Assembly: GCF_035083965.1 (NCBI RefSeq)
Contig: NC_089730.1
Location: 21,096,027 to 21,160,026, forward strand
Direction: 5' to 3'
Length of the DNA stretch: 64,000 bases
Source: Branchiostoma lanceolatum
Lineage: Eukaryota; Chordata; Leptocardii; Amphioxiformes; Branchiostomatidae
Part shown: positions 38,301 to 45,138 of the stretch, piece after piece
How the letters are laid out: every line of letters begins with the position of its first letter
How positions within the stretch are numbered: position 1 is the stretch's first letter
Position numbers and translations under genes: made by a program
The notes under the pieces: model-generated
What the model saw: the letters and a program-made list of their open reading frames with translations, nothing else
Database searches by the model: none
What the model was told of the DNA's origin: nothing

Positions 38301-40820
38301 TCGTCAAGGAAAACTGTGGAATACAATTATCAGATTAGCATGAGCTGCTGGAGTGACTCTGGAGAATAATATCATCTACTCCAAAAGAAAAACATTAATT
38401 TTACTCTGGAGTGACTTTGGAGAGATTTTGTCTAGTAATTTCGATATACATGATGACATGACATTTTTGCATATGAAAGTGAAGAACTTCATATCATGGA
38501 TTATATGATCAAGACAATTTTTCCTCTGGACAATACATGATTTTGGACCAATTGCATACGCTTAGGTGAACATAATGAAATACTTTAAATTGTGTCTACT
38601 TTGTGTCCATAGTCGAGCTTAAATCAGGCGGAAATAACAAGGACCCGAAGTTGTGAGAATACTCCAAATAAGAACTCACCATCTCCCAGTTTCCACCTGA
38701 TGTCCACGGCTGCTCTGCTGTTCTCTGTGTCCCGGGCTGTGCAGTCCCACACGAACGGGCGCCCCACCACCACTGTCTGACTGGACGGCTCACGGGTAAA
38801 TACTGCAATAGACATATTCAAGAAAATCAACTAAGTACAATCTTGTGGCCTTCTGCTGCAGCAAAACATACACTCAGCAACATTAATGGCATGTCCTAAA
38901 CCCTACAGTAGGGTTTGGGTTAGCATTAGGAAGGGCATCCAGCCGTAAAAAACTCTTGCTACAAAAAAGACTTGCACTTGATGAGGAGTTCTGGGGCTCC
39001 CCCATCCATGTGTAAGCACGTCTAACCCCCATATGATGGGGAATAAAAGATGTTAAATTGGAGAGAGAGATAGAGAGAGGTGCTAAGTTTTTATATGGAT
39101 TGACTAGCTCCCTTGATGAACATTCAAGCCTTAGATATGAAAATATCAGTCCACAGAAACAGTTTCTGGTACTTAGATATAGTCCTGATTATTTCCCTCC
39201 CAGCCCTCGGTTTTCATCTTGTCCTCTTGCTGAATTCTAGATCTTACTAGTCTTACAAAATTTAATCTAATGTTCGTGAACCTGAACTAAGTACAATCTT
39301 GTGGCCTCAATTCTGCTGCAGCAAAACATTATAAACACTCAGCAACATCGATGGCATACACTGTCATGTACTGTATCCAGGCTTATCTTCCAGCACCATG
39401 CACAGGTTGTGGCCTTAATAACTAATCATTCACGTGGAGAACATCTCTTCACCGTACAAACTCACCATCTATTATGCTGTAATGTTATTGTAATATTGAT
39501 TGATCCTTTGGGACCCGCTATCTACACATTACCAACTAACTCAACATACTGCAAACTAAAGCTGACACAGGGATGCGATGGATTTGTGCACTACAGTAAC
39601 ATGGTCGGGCCCCAATGCTATCACAGCTGTTTGGGCCACCCAGGTGTCTCAAGATGAAATAAATAAATAGATAGATTTTAAGGCGCTTTTAGAGTTTTTA
39701 AGGTTAACAACAATCACTTTTTCTTCTTTTGCTTTTTTGTCAGTGACCCTCTTGGATAAATCACTTCTTTTCATTACTGACCGTCCAATTCAATGTAGTA
39801 CAACAAAGTACAAGAACCTCAATCTAGCTGTAAGAAATTCAGTCTTGGGGACAGAAAGATATTCCTTGAGTGCAAGAACATCAATCTTAGTACAAGAACG
39901 TTATTCTAGGTGTAAAAAATTCAGTTTTAGGCATGAATGTGTTAGAGATGAATTCTGACGGCAAGAAAAAGATCAGTATTGATCCATCAGCTATAAGAAT
40001 AAAATTCTTAAACACAAGAAAAATATGGGTTTCTTGAATCTCCTCAAAACAGGTTTTTATTTTATTTTTGTATACACTCAGAATATCATGCTTGCTGAAA
40101 CATAGATTTTCTTGGTAAAAAAATTAGAAAGGCATTGTTGGTAGTGCATGCAGGCTTGTCCCTAATATTATTGATAGGGCTTTTATCTAATACTGTATGT
40201 TGTATTGAAAATACACCTCTTAATGGACATGGAGAGGTGATTGAAAAGCCGAGGTCATGATGTGGTGAAGTATCTGAGTAATACTCTACACAGAATTGGG
40301 TCGTGTTAAGTGCTTCCTGTATAAACATTTGGTTTCAAAAATCACTGTTCCATAAAATCATACAGAGGGATATATTGTATGATTGTATGACCCATTATCG
40401 TAAGCTCAAATAGGAGGCAGAAACCATATGTGTAAGACTCAGTACGTGTTTTTGCCTGTGAAGTTTGGATTTACAGTTAAGTACAAATGCGCCAAAATAT
40501 AACAAATTTAGGTAGCCTTTAAAGCACAAGTAGGTTGCTCCAGCTTGGACAAATAGTCCCTACTAGGGACTGGGAAAAGTGATTGGGTTAAATGTTTGTT
40601 TGGTTCACAGTGGGTATTTAGACTATTTAAAATTGAATAGTACAATCTGGTCTATGACAGGAGGCGCTATGCTGTGTTAGGCAATTAGCTGACCAGGGTT
40701 AACTGTACGAAACCCATAACCGCCAAACAACTTACCTAGAGCTGAACTTGCATAGTTACAGAAGAGGATGGGGATGAGGAGGAGGGAGGCTGTCATCTGT
40801 AATCTGCTGCATGACATCAT
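11186..40820 (-). CDS. Single-pass IgSF receptor: 8 Ig + 5 FN3 + TM + Pro-rich tail with PDZ ligand (33 exons)
   Basis: Exons (minus strand, high to low): 40820-40736, 38802-38680, 38313-38149, 36995-36813, 36445-36326, 35329-35151, 34797-34668, 34174-33890, 33261-33108, 32712-32591, 31827-31659, 31378-31260, 30749-30489, 30089-29889, 29581-29513, 29197-29071, 28504-28329, 27385-27251, 26674-26504, 25426-25299, 24926-24755, 24468-24398, 23591-23372, 22798-22586, 22156-21953, 21460-21200, 16821-16761, 15876-15651, 14541-14424, 13838-13254, 13020-12574, 12147-11918, 11335-11186. All junctions are GT-AG, every phase agrees, and the total is 6060 nt (2019 residues plus stop). The architecture implies a cell-surface adhesion or guidance receptor. 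L1-type proteins have 6 Ig and 5 FN3, DCC/neogenin 4+6, sidekick 6+13, Robo 5+3 and turtle/IGSF9 5+2. None fits 8+5, and no FIGQY ankyrin motif or kinase/phosphatase domain is present. I therefore leave the ortholog open. Confidence 0.88.
11452..11514 (-). pseudogene. Duplicate acceptor half of the last receptor exon
   Basis: About 50 bp (11471-11519) is nearly identical to 11292-11340. It keeps the acceptor tttcag and the codons for VDLSKKRKNRMK. The copy then diverges and meets TGA after 20 codons. If the acceptor is used, the tail ends in ISLVQ and loses the RTAL motif; otherwise it is a relic. Confidence 0.65.
11918..12147 (-). CDS. Receptor cytoplasmic exon 6
   Basis: 76 codons plus 2 nt. 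It contains a duplicated motif, PYSTPVSSLGRSVV / VYSTPLSSVGRSGG, a basic cluster KRSRKSK, and ends with the helical SASDLEGVPPDVQELYSK. Donor AAG|GTGAGG. Confidence 0.8.
12574..13020 (-). CDS. Receptor cytoplasmic exon 5: Pro/Ser-rich
   Basis: 148 codons in phase 1-1, low complexity: PPGPHPPPPFAHSQNSAF, SLPRRRPSPSDSSASRSKGR and SPPRRSQQSSTPQGRRSPR. Basic-Ser-Pro motifs suggest proline-directed and basophilic kinase sites. No globular domain is visible. Confidence 0.8.
13254..13838 (-). CDS. Receptor cytoplasmic exon 4: polyproline array
   Basis: About 195 codons, dominated by repeats such as PPANPPPEAIPPHPAN and runs of PPPP. These are candidate ligands for SH3, WW or profilin/EVH1 domains and would link the receptor to actin regulators. 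The plus strand is correspondingly rich in runs of G. The repeats arise from near-identical 27-33-nt units, so allele length may vary. Confidence 0.8.
14424..14541 (-). CDS. Receptor cytoplasmic exon 3
   Basis: 39 codons plus 1 nt: SALLQLQEEPADADYPG, then MDNLGFSNPGYSGDPDG, ending in IPPPP. Two tyrosines in acidic/proline context (ADADYPG, NPGYSG) could be phosphotyrosine docking sites. Acceptor ttttttgcttcag. Confidence 0.8.
14640..15005 (-). repeat. SINE-like dispersed repeat
   Basis: The minus strand contains a B-box-like GGTTTGAATCC preceded by a tRNA-like arm. Downstream lie blocks for 'tacctcccca..tgaa.tcaggt' and 'ctgtgtccagggcacggtat'. The same blocks recur at about 7430-7575, 31010-31195 and (tRNA-like part only) 55040-55190, which marks an interspersed tRNA-derived family. 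Confidence 0.6.
15030..15600 (-). repeat. Echo copies of cytoplasmic exon 2, interrupted by a large hairpin
   Basis: The exon end plus donor (plus strand: agtcct(c)acccccggctccat followed by gtctcccagctgtgcctg) recurs near 15033 and 15208. The next exon segment (gtgcctgtacatgttccacctccctc) recurs at 15542. Between them sits an inverted repeat, 15251-15509. Together they look like one echo copy split by insertion of the hairpin, plus an older copy. Confidence 0.7.
15251..15509. mobile_element. Hairpin element with 112-bp arms
   Basis: Arms 15251-15362 and 15398-15509 are reverse complements with about one mismatch, separated by 35 bp. The arms contain cgaaacgtt(a)gtaggtgag and gaagaaggtgtctgatagac. 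That combination is reminiscent of ends of Penelope-like or foldback retroelements, but I cannot confirm this. The transcript could form a very stable double-stranded RNA. Confidence 0.75.
15651..15876 (-). CDS. Receptor cytoplasmic exon 2: Ser/Arg repeats
   Basis: 75 codons beginning SNRRMDRYGVAQPYMLD. An internally duplicated Ser/Arg-rich block follows (RSSSRHSTSSRR, then DSSSRHSTSSRRSSRK), probably a phosphorylation-rich segment. A charged stretch, ERRLREVEHVQAQLGD, ends the exon. Partial copies of its 3' end lie downstream. Confidence 0.8.
16761..16821 (-). CDS. Receptor cytoplasmic exon 1
   Basis: 61 nt, encoding EIDGSRVSEDSIFSALKES. Acceptor gttgcag, donor CCAG|GTGAGC. Its phase (1 in, 2 out) matches the neighbours, which is the main support for so short an exon. 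The acidic, serine-containing segment directly follows the basic juxtamembrane region. Confidence 0.75.
16822..20748 (-). other. Large intron between the TM exon and the first cytoplasmic exon
   Basis: No exon is supported here. It holds a TACTGTAAAT-family MITE (about 18969-19164), a (CA)n microsatellite at about 18568-18600 and a 12-bp-arm inverted repeat around 17447-17478 (ggcctagtctcg / cgagactaggcc). The rest is AT-rich. Numerous short open frames lack splice-site or codon support. Confidence 0.5.
20749..21199 (-). repeat. Three tandem copies of the TM-exon donor region
   Basis: Units begin at about 20749, 20935 and 21103 (cagta...gatttttcagcacttc), with periods of 186 and 168 bp. Each contains gaatcgtggatgtacaactt followed by cttcaacttacggta, the reverse complement of the true donor TACC|GTAAGTTGAAG and the first intron bases. 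The unit at 21103 abuts the real exon end. An older partial unit precedes 20749. Confidence 0.85.
21200..21460 (-). CDS. Receptor stalk and transmembrane exon
   Basis: Residues about 1328-1414. A Pro/Thr-rich juxtamembrane stalk (HPPTTPEPPTTRT) is followed by a hydrophobic helix beginning VPIVVGVCLTGGILLLAIIG. A basic stop-transfer sequence (KCRHSRAKARRRG) follows, giving type I topology. The donor TACC|GTAAGT is followed by an open frame of 22 codons if the intron is retained (see findings). The donor side is tandemly repeated downstream. Confidence 0.85.
21953..22798 (-). CDS. Receptor fibronectin III domain 5 (two exons)
   Basis: Exons 22798-22586 and 22156-21953, residues about 1189-1327. 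It starts APGPISDLTAEV, has VRLSWQPP and YHVQVVART, and ends GATPVNITTTT. A long C'-E loop (HFPTTQKPTTVQTK, then SSQNGTEGEEPT) makes it larger than the usual ~100 residues. A partial echo of the second exon lies at about 21751-21828. Confidence 0.78.
22270..22531 (-). other. Orphan open frame inside the FN3-5 intron
   Basis: An 85-codon open frame (MTEKYILTEVGGAMGSV and onward) has protein-like composition but no recognised domain. It lies between the two exons of FN3 domain 5. I see no donor or acceptor pair that would splice it into the receptor. It could be a fragment of a transposon or a captured gene. Confidence 0.25.
23060..23260. repeat. Dispersed repeat (ggataggacattaaatgg family)
   Basis: The block tcccttggataggacattaa through gaacccaccacacctttc resembles, in inverted order, the 54.94-55.04 kb block (gtggtgggttcttgaatgtg...tttaatgtcctatcc). 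It is an interspersed retroposon-like repeat inside the intron between FN3 domains 4 and 5. Confidence 0.5.
23372..24468 (-). CDS. Receptor fibronectin III domain 4 (two exons)
   Basis: Exons 24468-24398 (71 nt) and 23591-23372, residues about 1092-1188. It starts TGAPTDVSI, has IQVTWQ at the end of the short exon and YLVEVAAVN in the second, and ends ARSGRTLED. The intron contains a 421-bp foldback element. Confidence 0.78.
23825..24245. mobile_element. 421-bp foldback MITE
   Basis: Terminal inverted repeats of about 32 bp with one mismatch: the left end begins gctacaccaagtaattttta and continues tggatgacgtcc. The right end is its reverse complement. No internal gene is visible. Target duplication is unclear because the similarity fades gradually into the flanks. 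Confidence 0.65.
24755..25426 (-). CDS. Receptor fibronectin III domain 3 (two exons)
   Basis: Exons 25426-25299 and 24926-24755, residues about 992-1091. It starts APRNVQATG, has ILVEWQEIP and YRVEVQGTN, and ends PALARTFQS. The second exon's acceptor abuts a (TAC)n microsatellite directly, so length changes of that repeat could affect its recognition. Confidence 0.8.
25025..25235. repeat. Foldback repeat, family of ttcacggt palindromes
   Basis: Contains ggtgtaagggaaatggaca, cttcacggta, gtgatttacagaa, ttcacggtacag and gaggtgactgtgaaaac. The same words occur in inverted order at about 28795-29028, so the two are copies of one palindromic MITE family in opposite orientation. Confidence 0.6.
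25946..25960 (-). CDS. Candidate 15-nt microexon between FN3 domains 2 and 3
   Basis: Fifteen bases are bounded by a strong acceptor (tgttcttttccaacag) and a consensus donor (GTGAGT). The neighbouring exons join phase 1 to phase 1. Inclusion keeps the frame and changes the linker from GA to GDFGGLP-type sequence. Domain linkers of neural IgSF receptors often carry microexons of this size. The main gene model omits it. Evidence is splice-site quality and length modulo three only. Confidence 0.5.
26504..27385 (-). CDS. Receptor fibronectin III domain 2 (two exons)
   Basis: Exons 27385-27251 and 26674-26504, residues about 890-991. It starts PSAPRNLQV, has VQLSWERP and YHFRVRAAT, and ends FLQVQTNPG. 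The donor is CCTGGGG|GTGAGC in phase 1. Confidence 0.8.
27810..28297. mobile_element. Nonautonomous DNA transposon with CAGGGTGCGAAATAC inverted ends (hAT-like)
   Basis: A 488-bp segment begins cagggtgcgaaatac and ends with its perfect reverse complement gtatttcgcaccctg. Ends of the CAGGG type are typical of hAT-derived MITEs. Subterminal gttgcac/gtgcaac words repeat inside. I could not find a clean 8-bp target duplication (ctacccca against ccccatta), so the superfamily is tentative. It sits in the intron just downstream of the FN3-1 second exon, between that exon and a relic copy of its end. Confidence 0.6.
28329..29197 (-). CDS. Receptor fibronectin III domain 1 (two exons)
   Basis: Exons 29197-29071 and 28504-28329, residues about 789-889. 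It starts VQPSAPELL, has the B-strand Trp in ISWVATDD and the F-strand Tyr in YYFQVRAWN, and ends ALEVQTFAS. The intron between them contains a foldback MITE at about 28795-29028. Confidence 0.8.
28795..29028. repeat. Foldback repeat, second copy of the ttcacggt family
   Basis: Carries the same blocks as 25025-25235 in reverse orientation (tttcacggtcacctctgtacc, ccgtgaagttaaagttcag, ttacaccgtgaaattttgc). It lies within the FN3-1 intron. Confidence 0.6.
29513..30089 (-). CDS. Receptor Ig domain 8 (two exons)
   Basis: Exons 30089-29889 and 29581-29513, residues about 699-788. The hallmark residues are in LRLDC, VTWFRDR and QYTCVATSEAG. The second exon is only 69 nt and carries the F and G strands. 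It joins directly to FN3 domain 1. Confidence 0.8.
30489..30749 (-). CDS. Receptor Ig domain 7 (single exon)
   Basis: One 261-nt exon in phase 1-1, residues about 612-698. The hallmark residues are in ATFHCVA, VTWLFNG and GRYTCVARN. The acceptor is preceded by a pyrimidine-rich tract (ttcttctatcatccag). Confidence 0.82.
30960..31200 (-). repeat. SINE-like dispersed repeat in receptor intron
   Basis: Shares ggggttatccactgtgt, acctccccagccgaatcagg and gggattcgaacccaggaccc with the repeat at 14640-15005. The last phrase is, on the minus strand, a perfect tRNA B-box context (GGGTTCGAATCCC). Confidence 0.6.
31260..31827 (-). CDS. Receptor Ig domain 6 (two exons)
   Basis: Exons 31827-31659 and 31378-31260, residues about 516-611. 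The hallmark residues are in ALLRCAA, LTWYKDGQ and GSYTCRAES. Phase 2 junction inside the domain. Confidence 0.8.
32410..32520 (-). pseudogene. Partial duplicate of the Ig5 second exon with intact donor
   Basis: About 110 bp is nearly identical to 32563-32673: the last ~82 nt of the exon (GAYYCQASSSLGTVRSN region), its GTGAGTAT donor and intron sequence beyond. The copy stops where the exon's upstream part should continue and runs into ctcacccacacactaacta repeats, so it lacks an obvious acceptor. It is best read as a recent tandem-duplication relic. Confidence 0.8.
32591..33261 (-). CDS. Receptor Ig domain 5 (two exons)
   Basis: Exons 33261-33108 and 32712-32591, residues about 424-515. The hallmark residues are in AQLTC, ITWYKDS and GAYYCQASS. 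The second exon's acceptor (acatag) is weak in pyrimidines, yet its phase and domain continuity support it. A partial duplicate of this exon lies at about 32410-32520. Confidence 0.78.
33890..34174 (-). CDS. Receptor Ig domain 4 (single exon)
   Basis: One 285-nt exon in phase 1-1, residues about 329-423. The hallmark residues are in VTLTC, VTWYHDN and EYFCSAQN. It is one of two Ig domains here not split by an intron. Confidence 0.82.
34668..35329 (-). CDS. Receptor Ig domain 3 (two exons)
   Basis: Exons 35329-35151 and 34797-34668, residues about 226-328. A linker TPIPTNET precedes the domain. The hallmark residues are in AVLQC, LQWFKDG and GSYYCAVQN, with the I-set signature DGSLMFNSVQTSDAG. 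Confidence 0.8.
36326..36995 (-). CDS. Receptor Ig domain 2 (two exons)
   Basis: Exons 36995-36813 and 36445-36326, residues about 125-225. The hallmark residues are in VYLTC, LYWEKD and GQYVCVA. Sequons NVT, NFT and NRT suggest glycosylation. The intron splits the domain in phase 1. Confidence 0.78.
37290..37920. repeat. Five-copy intronic tandem repeat of about 120-150 bp
   Basis: Units are headed by ccctggtgctgaat at about 37300, 37415, 37550, 37700 and 37840. Each is followed by caactacaggagaactacac and tagtgcctg. They lie in the intron between Ig1 and Ig2 and contain no obvious exon piece. Confidence 0.7.
38149..38802 (-). CDS. Receptor Ig domain 1 (two exons)
   Basis: Exons 38802-38680 and 38313-38149, residues about 29-124. 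The B-strand Cys is in FVWDC, the core Trp in IRWKL and the F-strand Cys in ANYTCVV. Several N-glycosylation sequons (NYT, NSS) are present. It begins VFTREPSSQ, a common start for the first Ig of axonal receptors. The intron side of the second exon carries a relic copy (see findings). Confidence 0.8.
38803..40735 (-). other. First coding intron of the receptor
   Basis: No exon is supported. A block beginning actaagtacaatcttgtggc occurs twice, at about 38832-38895 and 39287-39355, a 450-bp-spaced duplication. A dispersed-repeat fragment (gggtttgggttagcattagg...) is at about 38905-39050. Confidence 0.45.
40736..40820 (-). CDS. Receptor exon 1: start codon and signal peptide
   Basis: Encodes MMSCSRLQ, a hydrophobic core (ASLLLIPILF) and a small-residue stretch (ASSAL), a typical signal peptide. 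A TAG lies in frame three codons upstream of the first ATG, so translation begins here; the second ATG and the Met at 40796 are alternatives. A leader acceptor (ttttccag) is visible at about 40864, so an untranslated exon is spliced on. The donor is CTAG|GTAAGT. Confidence 0.8.
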
Positions 40821-41489
40821 CAGTTGCTAGGCTACAGTTGCTGGGCAACCAGTGGCACTTCCTGGAAAATGAATAAAACATCACATTATGAGGTGACACA
40901 TTGCTAAACAGCATGAATTTTGAAATAAATGATAGTATCATAACTATTCTTTAGTTTTTACAGAAAAATGACATGAAGTAGAGCATGCAGTTATCTGGCT
41001 TCTAGTTATAACTGGAGGTGAGGAATTGTAATTTCAGTAGAAAATGTCAACAGCACTTTTTTGTCCCTACACGTAGATATAATGCACCCAAGTTGAGAGT
41101 AAAAGGTTGGGCATCAACCCATCTACATTTACATGATGGATGAGTGCCACACCTCAAGCACAGAAAAGAAACAACCGTTACTTCCTTTTTTCTTAAAATA
41201 ACAGACATATACCATACACCCAACAGTAAGTAAAGGGCATCTCCTGACCACAATATTAATGGCGCCATTACCGCACACAGCTATTGCGGTCACTTAACCC
41301 AGAAAAATACCAAATAACAGAATAAACGACACCCCAGACCCACACATCAACTGTGAAGCACTTGAGATATAGCCACTTACCTGTGTATTGTGCTGGTGAA
41401 AGAAAAGTCTAACCATATATGGATGCAAATATCATACAAGACCCAGGTATAAAACCATTACACCCAACTGGACCGTTCCAGGTGGCTCC

Positions 41490-41582
41490 TAGCCTGGGTG
41501 CCATCCTATTTCTACCGGGGCTCCTACACTCGAGGGAGGCGAGTGTAGGAGCCCCGGTAGAAATAGGATGGCACCCAGGCTA
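41490..41582. mobile_element. 93-bp near-perfect palindrome with 9-bp target duplication
   Basis: Arms of 43 bp (41490-41532 and 41540-41582) are exact reverse complements around a 7-bp loop (agggagg). The arm starts tagcctgggtgccatcctat. The identical flanks ggtggctcc (41481-41489 and 41583-41591) look like a 9-bp target-site duplication. Arm identity implies a recent insertion. Confidence 0.8.
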
Positions 41583-43749
41583 GGTGGCTCCCATCTATAT
41601 GATGCTAGTGCCACAAAAGAAACACAATAGACATACATGACATTGTGTACACTCTGTGAGTGCATGAGTAAAGGATATCTCACAACACATTATTGATGGC
41701 ACAATTACCGTCCACACCTATTGCGGTCGCTTGACCCATAATACCAAATACCAAATAACAGAATATATGACACCCCAAACCCATATATCTTGAGATTTAG
41801 CCACATACATGTACCTGTGTATGATGCTGGGGAAAGAAAAGTCAGCCCATTATATGGATGCAAATATCATACATTCCACACACACATACACATTTGCAAC
41901 CTCACCTGTGCATTAGTTGTTACCAGCTGTCACTAAACAGGCATGATAGATCATTTAGCTGACAGTTAAGAATATCGGATTCACAGCCTCAATCTTAATT
42001 ACAATCAATAGCTGCTCGTTAGTTCAGCCGGATCTGATTAGCCTGGCAGTGAAATAACTCCCCAAATATAAGGAAGGACTGATATTCAAATCACATATCA
42101 CAGAAAAATGACATGTTTGATAGCCTTTTGAAGTTCTTCAATCTATAATGATTATCTCAGACAATTTCTATAGACTGAAAATTTAACCAAATGTAAGATA
42201 TCTTAAGAAATCCTTAAATCATGAGGCCATTGCCTAATTTACCTCCATGAAATGTCATGGTTTTTACATTCAACAGATAAATTTGTTACTTCTTGCTGAA
42301 ATGAAAGATCAACATGGAAAAGTCTGTGGAGAAAGCCGTAGCAAAGGTTCTACCTCGGCGCAAACAATTTCTGCAGGAATAAAGACAGTCAGATTCAGGT
42401 TTTCCTCACGATCCTCAGTTTTAAACTTGACCTGTTGATGACTTTTTCATTTAACCCTCTCCCTGCTGCCTAACTCTGTAACTAATAGAGAATTGGGTAC
42501 CAAACGGCTACTTCAATGTGCTTAAAAACCATCTAATAACTAAGGAAACAAACTGGTGACTGGGCTCAGTTGTTGTTCTAGCTCACCCTGCTCATGAAAA
42601 GTCTGGTAGAAAATGTCGTCCTCGACTGACATACTAGTACATTTGTGAAATTTTCTTTGGATGAAATTTTGAAAATTCAATACAGAAAAACTGGAGCTAT
42701 AGTGAGTCACACAGCTGGCACTAAGGTTACCAGACTTATATGGATTTTTCTGACATATTGAATGATATCAGACAGATGATATGCTTATGTCAATATGCAC
42801 AATATGTATGTGTATTACTATTACACTGTGTAAATGATTGTGTGGAGTGTGTGTGTATCTGTAAGTATGTGTGTAATAATAGCATGTGTACATTTGTGTG
42901 TAACCTTTAAATTCTCAGGCATTTTGCTTTTTTTTTCTACCCAGACACCCAGACTCTAACTATGAGGGAGAGAGGAATCTCACAGCATGAAATTAATTAG
43001 CACTCGTTAATTAGTCTGTCGATAGATGATTAGCTGCTACAGTCCACATGGCCATGCATGACTCTGCTACTGCACCGTGAAATTGGCTTAACACAGGCCA
43101 TATGGCAGGTACTGTATGGGAGGGAGCTCCAAGCAGATGTGAGGTAGCTCTGATTTGCGCCTGACTAGATCACGCTTCTAGCAGGCCTCCTACATTCTAA
43201 ATACTACTTGTAACACATTTAAGTCAGGAGAATTTGGAACATACTAAATCCTGTTAATGTGCTCATATGGATTCTTCCATTGGATTAAGCTAATAGTAGC
43301 TCCAGATATAAAAAGAATTTTCAAATACTGCTTAACATTGTACTTAAAGGCTAGTAGTATCAGTTCAGATGAGCATGAATTTTGCAATGGAATTGGCTTA
43401 AAATCTCAGCAGAAGATGCCAATAACTGCAGCTAGGTACTCATCTGAGTCTCTGAGTCAAGTGAGAACATTTTTGTTAAGTAATCTTTCAAAGGGCAAAA
43501 CATCTACAAAGCATCAAGCCTTCTAAAGTTTGAACCCAGAAACTTTAGGTTCTGAGTCATTTACCCAAACTACAAGGCTAGACAATGCCTGCTTGATCTT
43601 GGATCAAGTAAATTGCTACGGATACAAACAATTGTTAAAACCTTTAGAAATGCTACTAAGGTATTCTGCTAGACAATATCCTGTAACCTTATAGAATACA
43701 GTACATCATCTTTAAATAATTTGTTTTAGAGTCACATTATCTCCAGTGA

Positions 43750-43850
43750 ATATTAATTTATTTATTTATTTGTTCGGCTGCGTACAATGTACAGCAGCCA
43801 AGGCTGCCCGACTAGCTATTGCTATTACAAGGGGCCAGCCTTGAATATTA
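43750..43850. repeat. Dispersed repeat with ATTT-rich tail
   Basis: A (ttta)n tail followed by cggctgcgtacaatgtacag and gcccgactagctattgc. Related pieces occur near 24.95, 26.85, 35.45 and 54.45 kb, where a poly(ATTG/TTTA) stretch is followed by an agcc-cattc-type core. It is probably a retroposon 3' end. Confidence 0.4.
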
Positions 43851-44559
43851 ATTAGCTGTTGTAACAATTGAATATATAGCCCCAAATAGTATATAACATT
43901 ACATCTTTGTGTACATATATTGTTATCAAGTCAGACATGTGAGAGAATGGTACTAAGCTAAGAACAGCTGTTGCATGTTAAATATTTAATGCGTGATAAC
44001 TCACAATGTCGCCATGTAGTTTATAGTATCACCATCACACGCATACGAACGGTGCACCCTTGGAATTGTCAAATTCCCTTTCACAAGTGATAATCCTAAT
44101 TGTCTCTCAGGAATGAAATGAATGGACACAATATGTGCAATATTTATGAAGGCTATTTACGCACAATAGCCGTAAATTCTGCTACAGTCTTTGTTTCAAA
44201 ACCGCAGGGGAAAAAATCGATTTCAATGCACGAAACCCGACAGATGAATTCCTTCACATTATATTACAGCCGAGAAGGAACCGGGAAGAAAATGGCGCCG
44301 GGTCTTGGAATATCCCACGTCTTCACCCTTTAGACTGCGTCGTCTTGACATTCTAAGACGTTCTGATGAGTGTCGGCACTTCAAGACGTTTTGCTAGACA
44401 CCTTACCTGGTCAGACAGGTGATCACAATATCACACCTGTCCAACACAACACCTGAAGTGTACCGTTAGAATTCCCTTCGCAGCGAGCATATCATCGAAG
44501 AAATACGCCTATGAATTGATTAATCTTTACAAGATATGAAGGCTTCTTACCTGTAGTTT

Positions 44560-44925
44560 GTTGTTTTAAGTCTTCTTATAATTGTCACGTCTAATTTTCC
44601 GTCCACATGGCTGAAAGTACGATCAAAACAATGTTTGGCACGGAAGCTCTGTCCTGAGTAGCGTCTCTACCGTCGCCATGATGAGAACAAAAATTAGCAT
44701 GCGGCTCATTATGTGTCGAGACGCGCCATTGGTCCGTATCCAGCCGTGAAGGCAACAGTAGCCAATCGGAGCGTGTTGTTTATCTAGGTGATACCTGATC
44801 CGCACCGTGAATGCGCGGTTGAACAGGTGGGAGGATCAAAGTACAGCCGCTCAGGTGCGTGTTTAAAGGTGTTTAGGGCGGGGTCGATTATACAAGCTGA
44901 GTCATAAGCGGACAATATTCGTTGA
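44560..44925 (-). promoter_or_regulatory. Probable promoter region of the receptor gene
   Basis: The stretch 44.2-45.0 kb is richer in G+C and CpG than its surroundings. It lies upstream of the best candidate first-exon donor and separates the receptor gene from divergently transcribed sequence on the right. No TATA box was singled out. Assignment is by position and composition only. Confidence 0.35.
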
Positions 44926-45138
44926 TACTGTAAATGCAGAAATGTTCGCGGCGGTTCTATGTTCGCTGTTTTCGCGGCGACCGTTTTACCACGAACTTAA
45001 AACCACCGCAAACATTTTTGTCCACCACTGTAGCAGCATGTGACTATAGCGCTGCCGCAAACAGAAAACCACCGCCAACACCTCATTTTCGCCTCAAAGA
45101 GAAATAAAAACCACGCGAACTTAAATGCATTTACAGCA
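44926..45138. repeat. TACTGTAAAT-family MITE
   Basis: Begins actgtaaatgcagaaatg and ends aaatgcatttacagca. The body has paired blocks gttcgcgg(c/t)ggtt and aaccaccgc. It is the best preserved member of the family in this window. Confidence 0.65.

Larger units (their letters stand above)
40821..44552 (-). other. 5'UTR intron and candidate untranslated exons of the receptor gene
   Basis: Minus-strand donors with good consensus occur at about 41382 (CACAG|GTAAGTGG), 44406 (CCAG|GTAAGGTG) and 44552 (CTACAG|GTAAGAAG). The last is preceded by sequence running up to the CpG-richer region at 44.6-44.8 kb and is my preferred first exon. Within the stretch, about 41100-41460 and 41590-41900 are a diverged tandem duplication. 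A 93-bp palindrome lies at its middle. No coding exon is seen from 42.0 to 44.3 kb. Confidence 0.4.

Noticed and set aside
11186-40820. Assignment to the L1CAM family (FN3 count of five fits)
   Set aside because: Eight Ig domains instead of six, no FIGQY ankyrin-binding motif, and a tail dominated by polyproline.
11186-40820. Assignment to PTK7 or receptor phosphatases on the basis of the first Ig domain
   Set aside because: FN3 domains exclude PTK7, and there is no kinase or phosphatase sequence after the TM helix.
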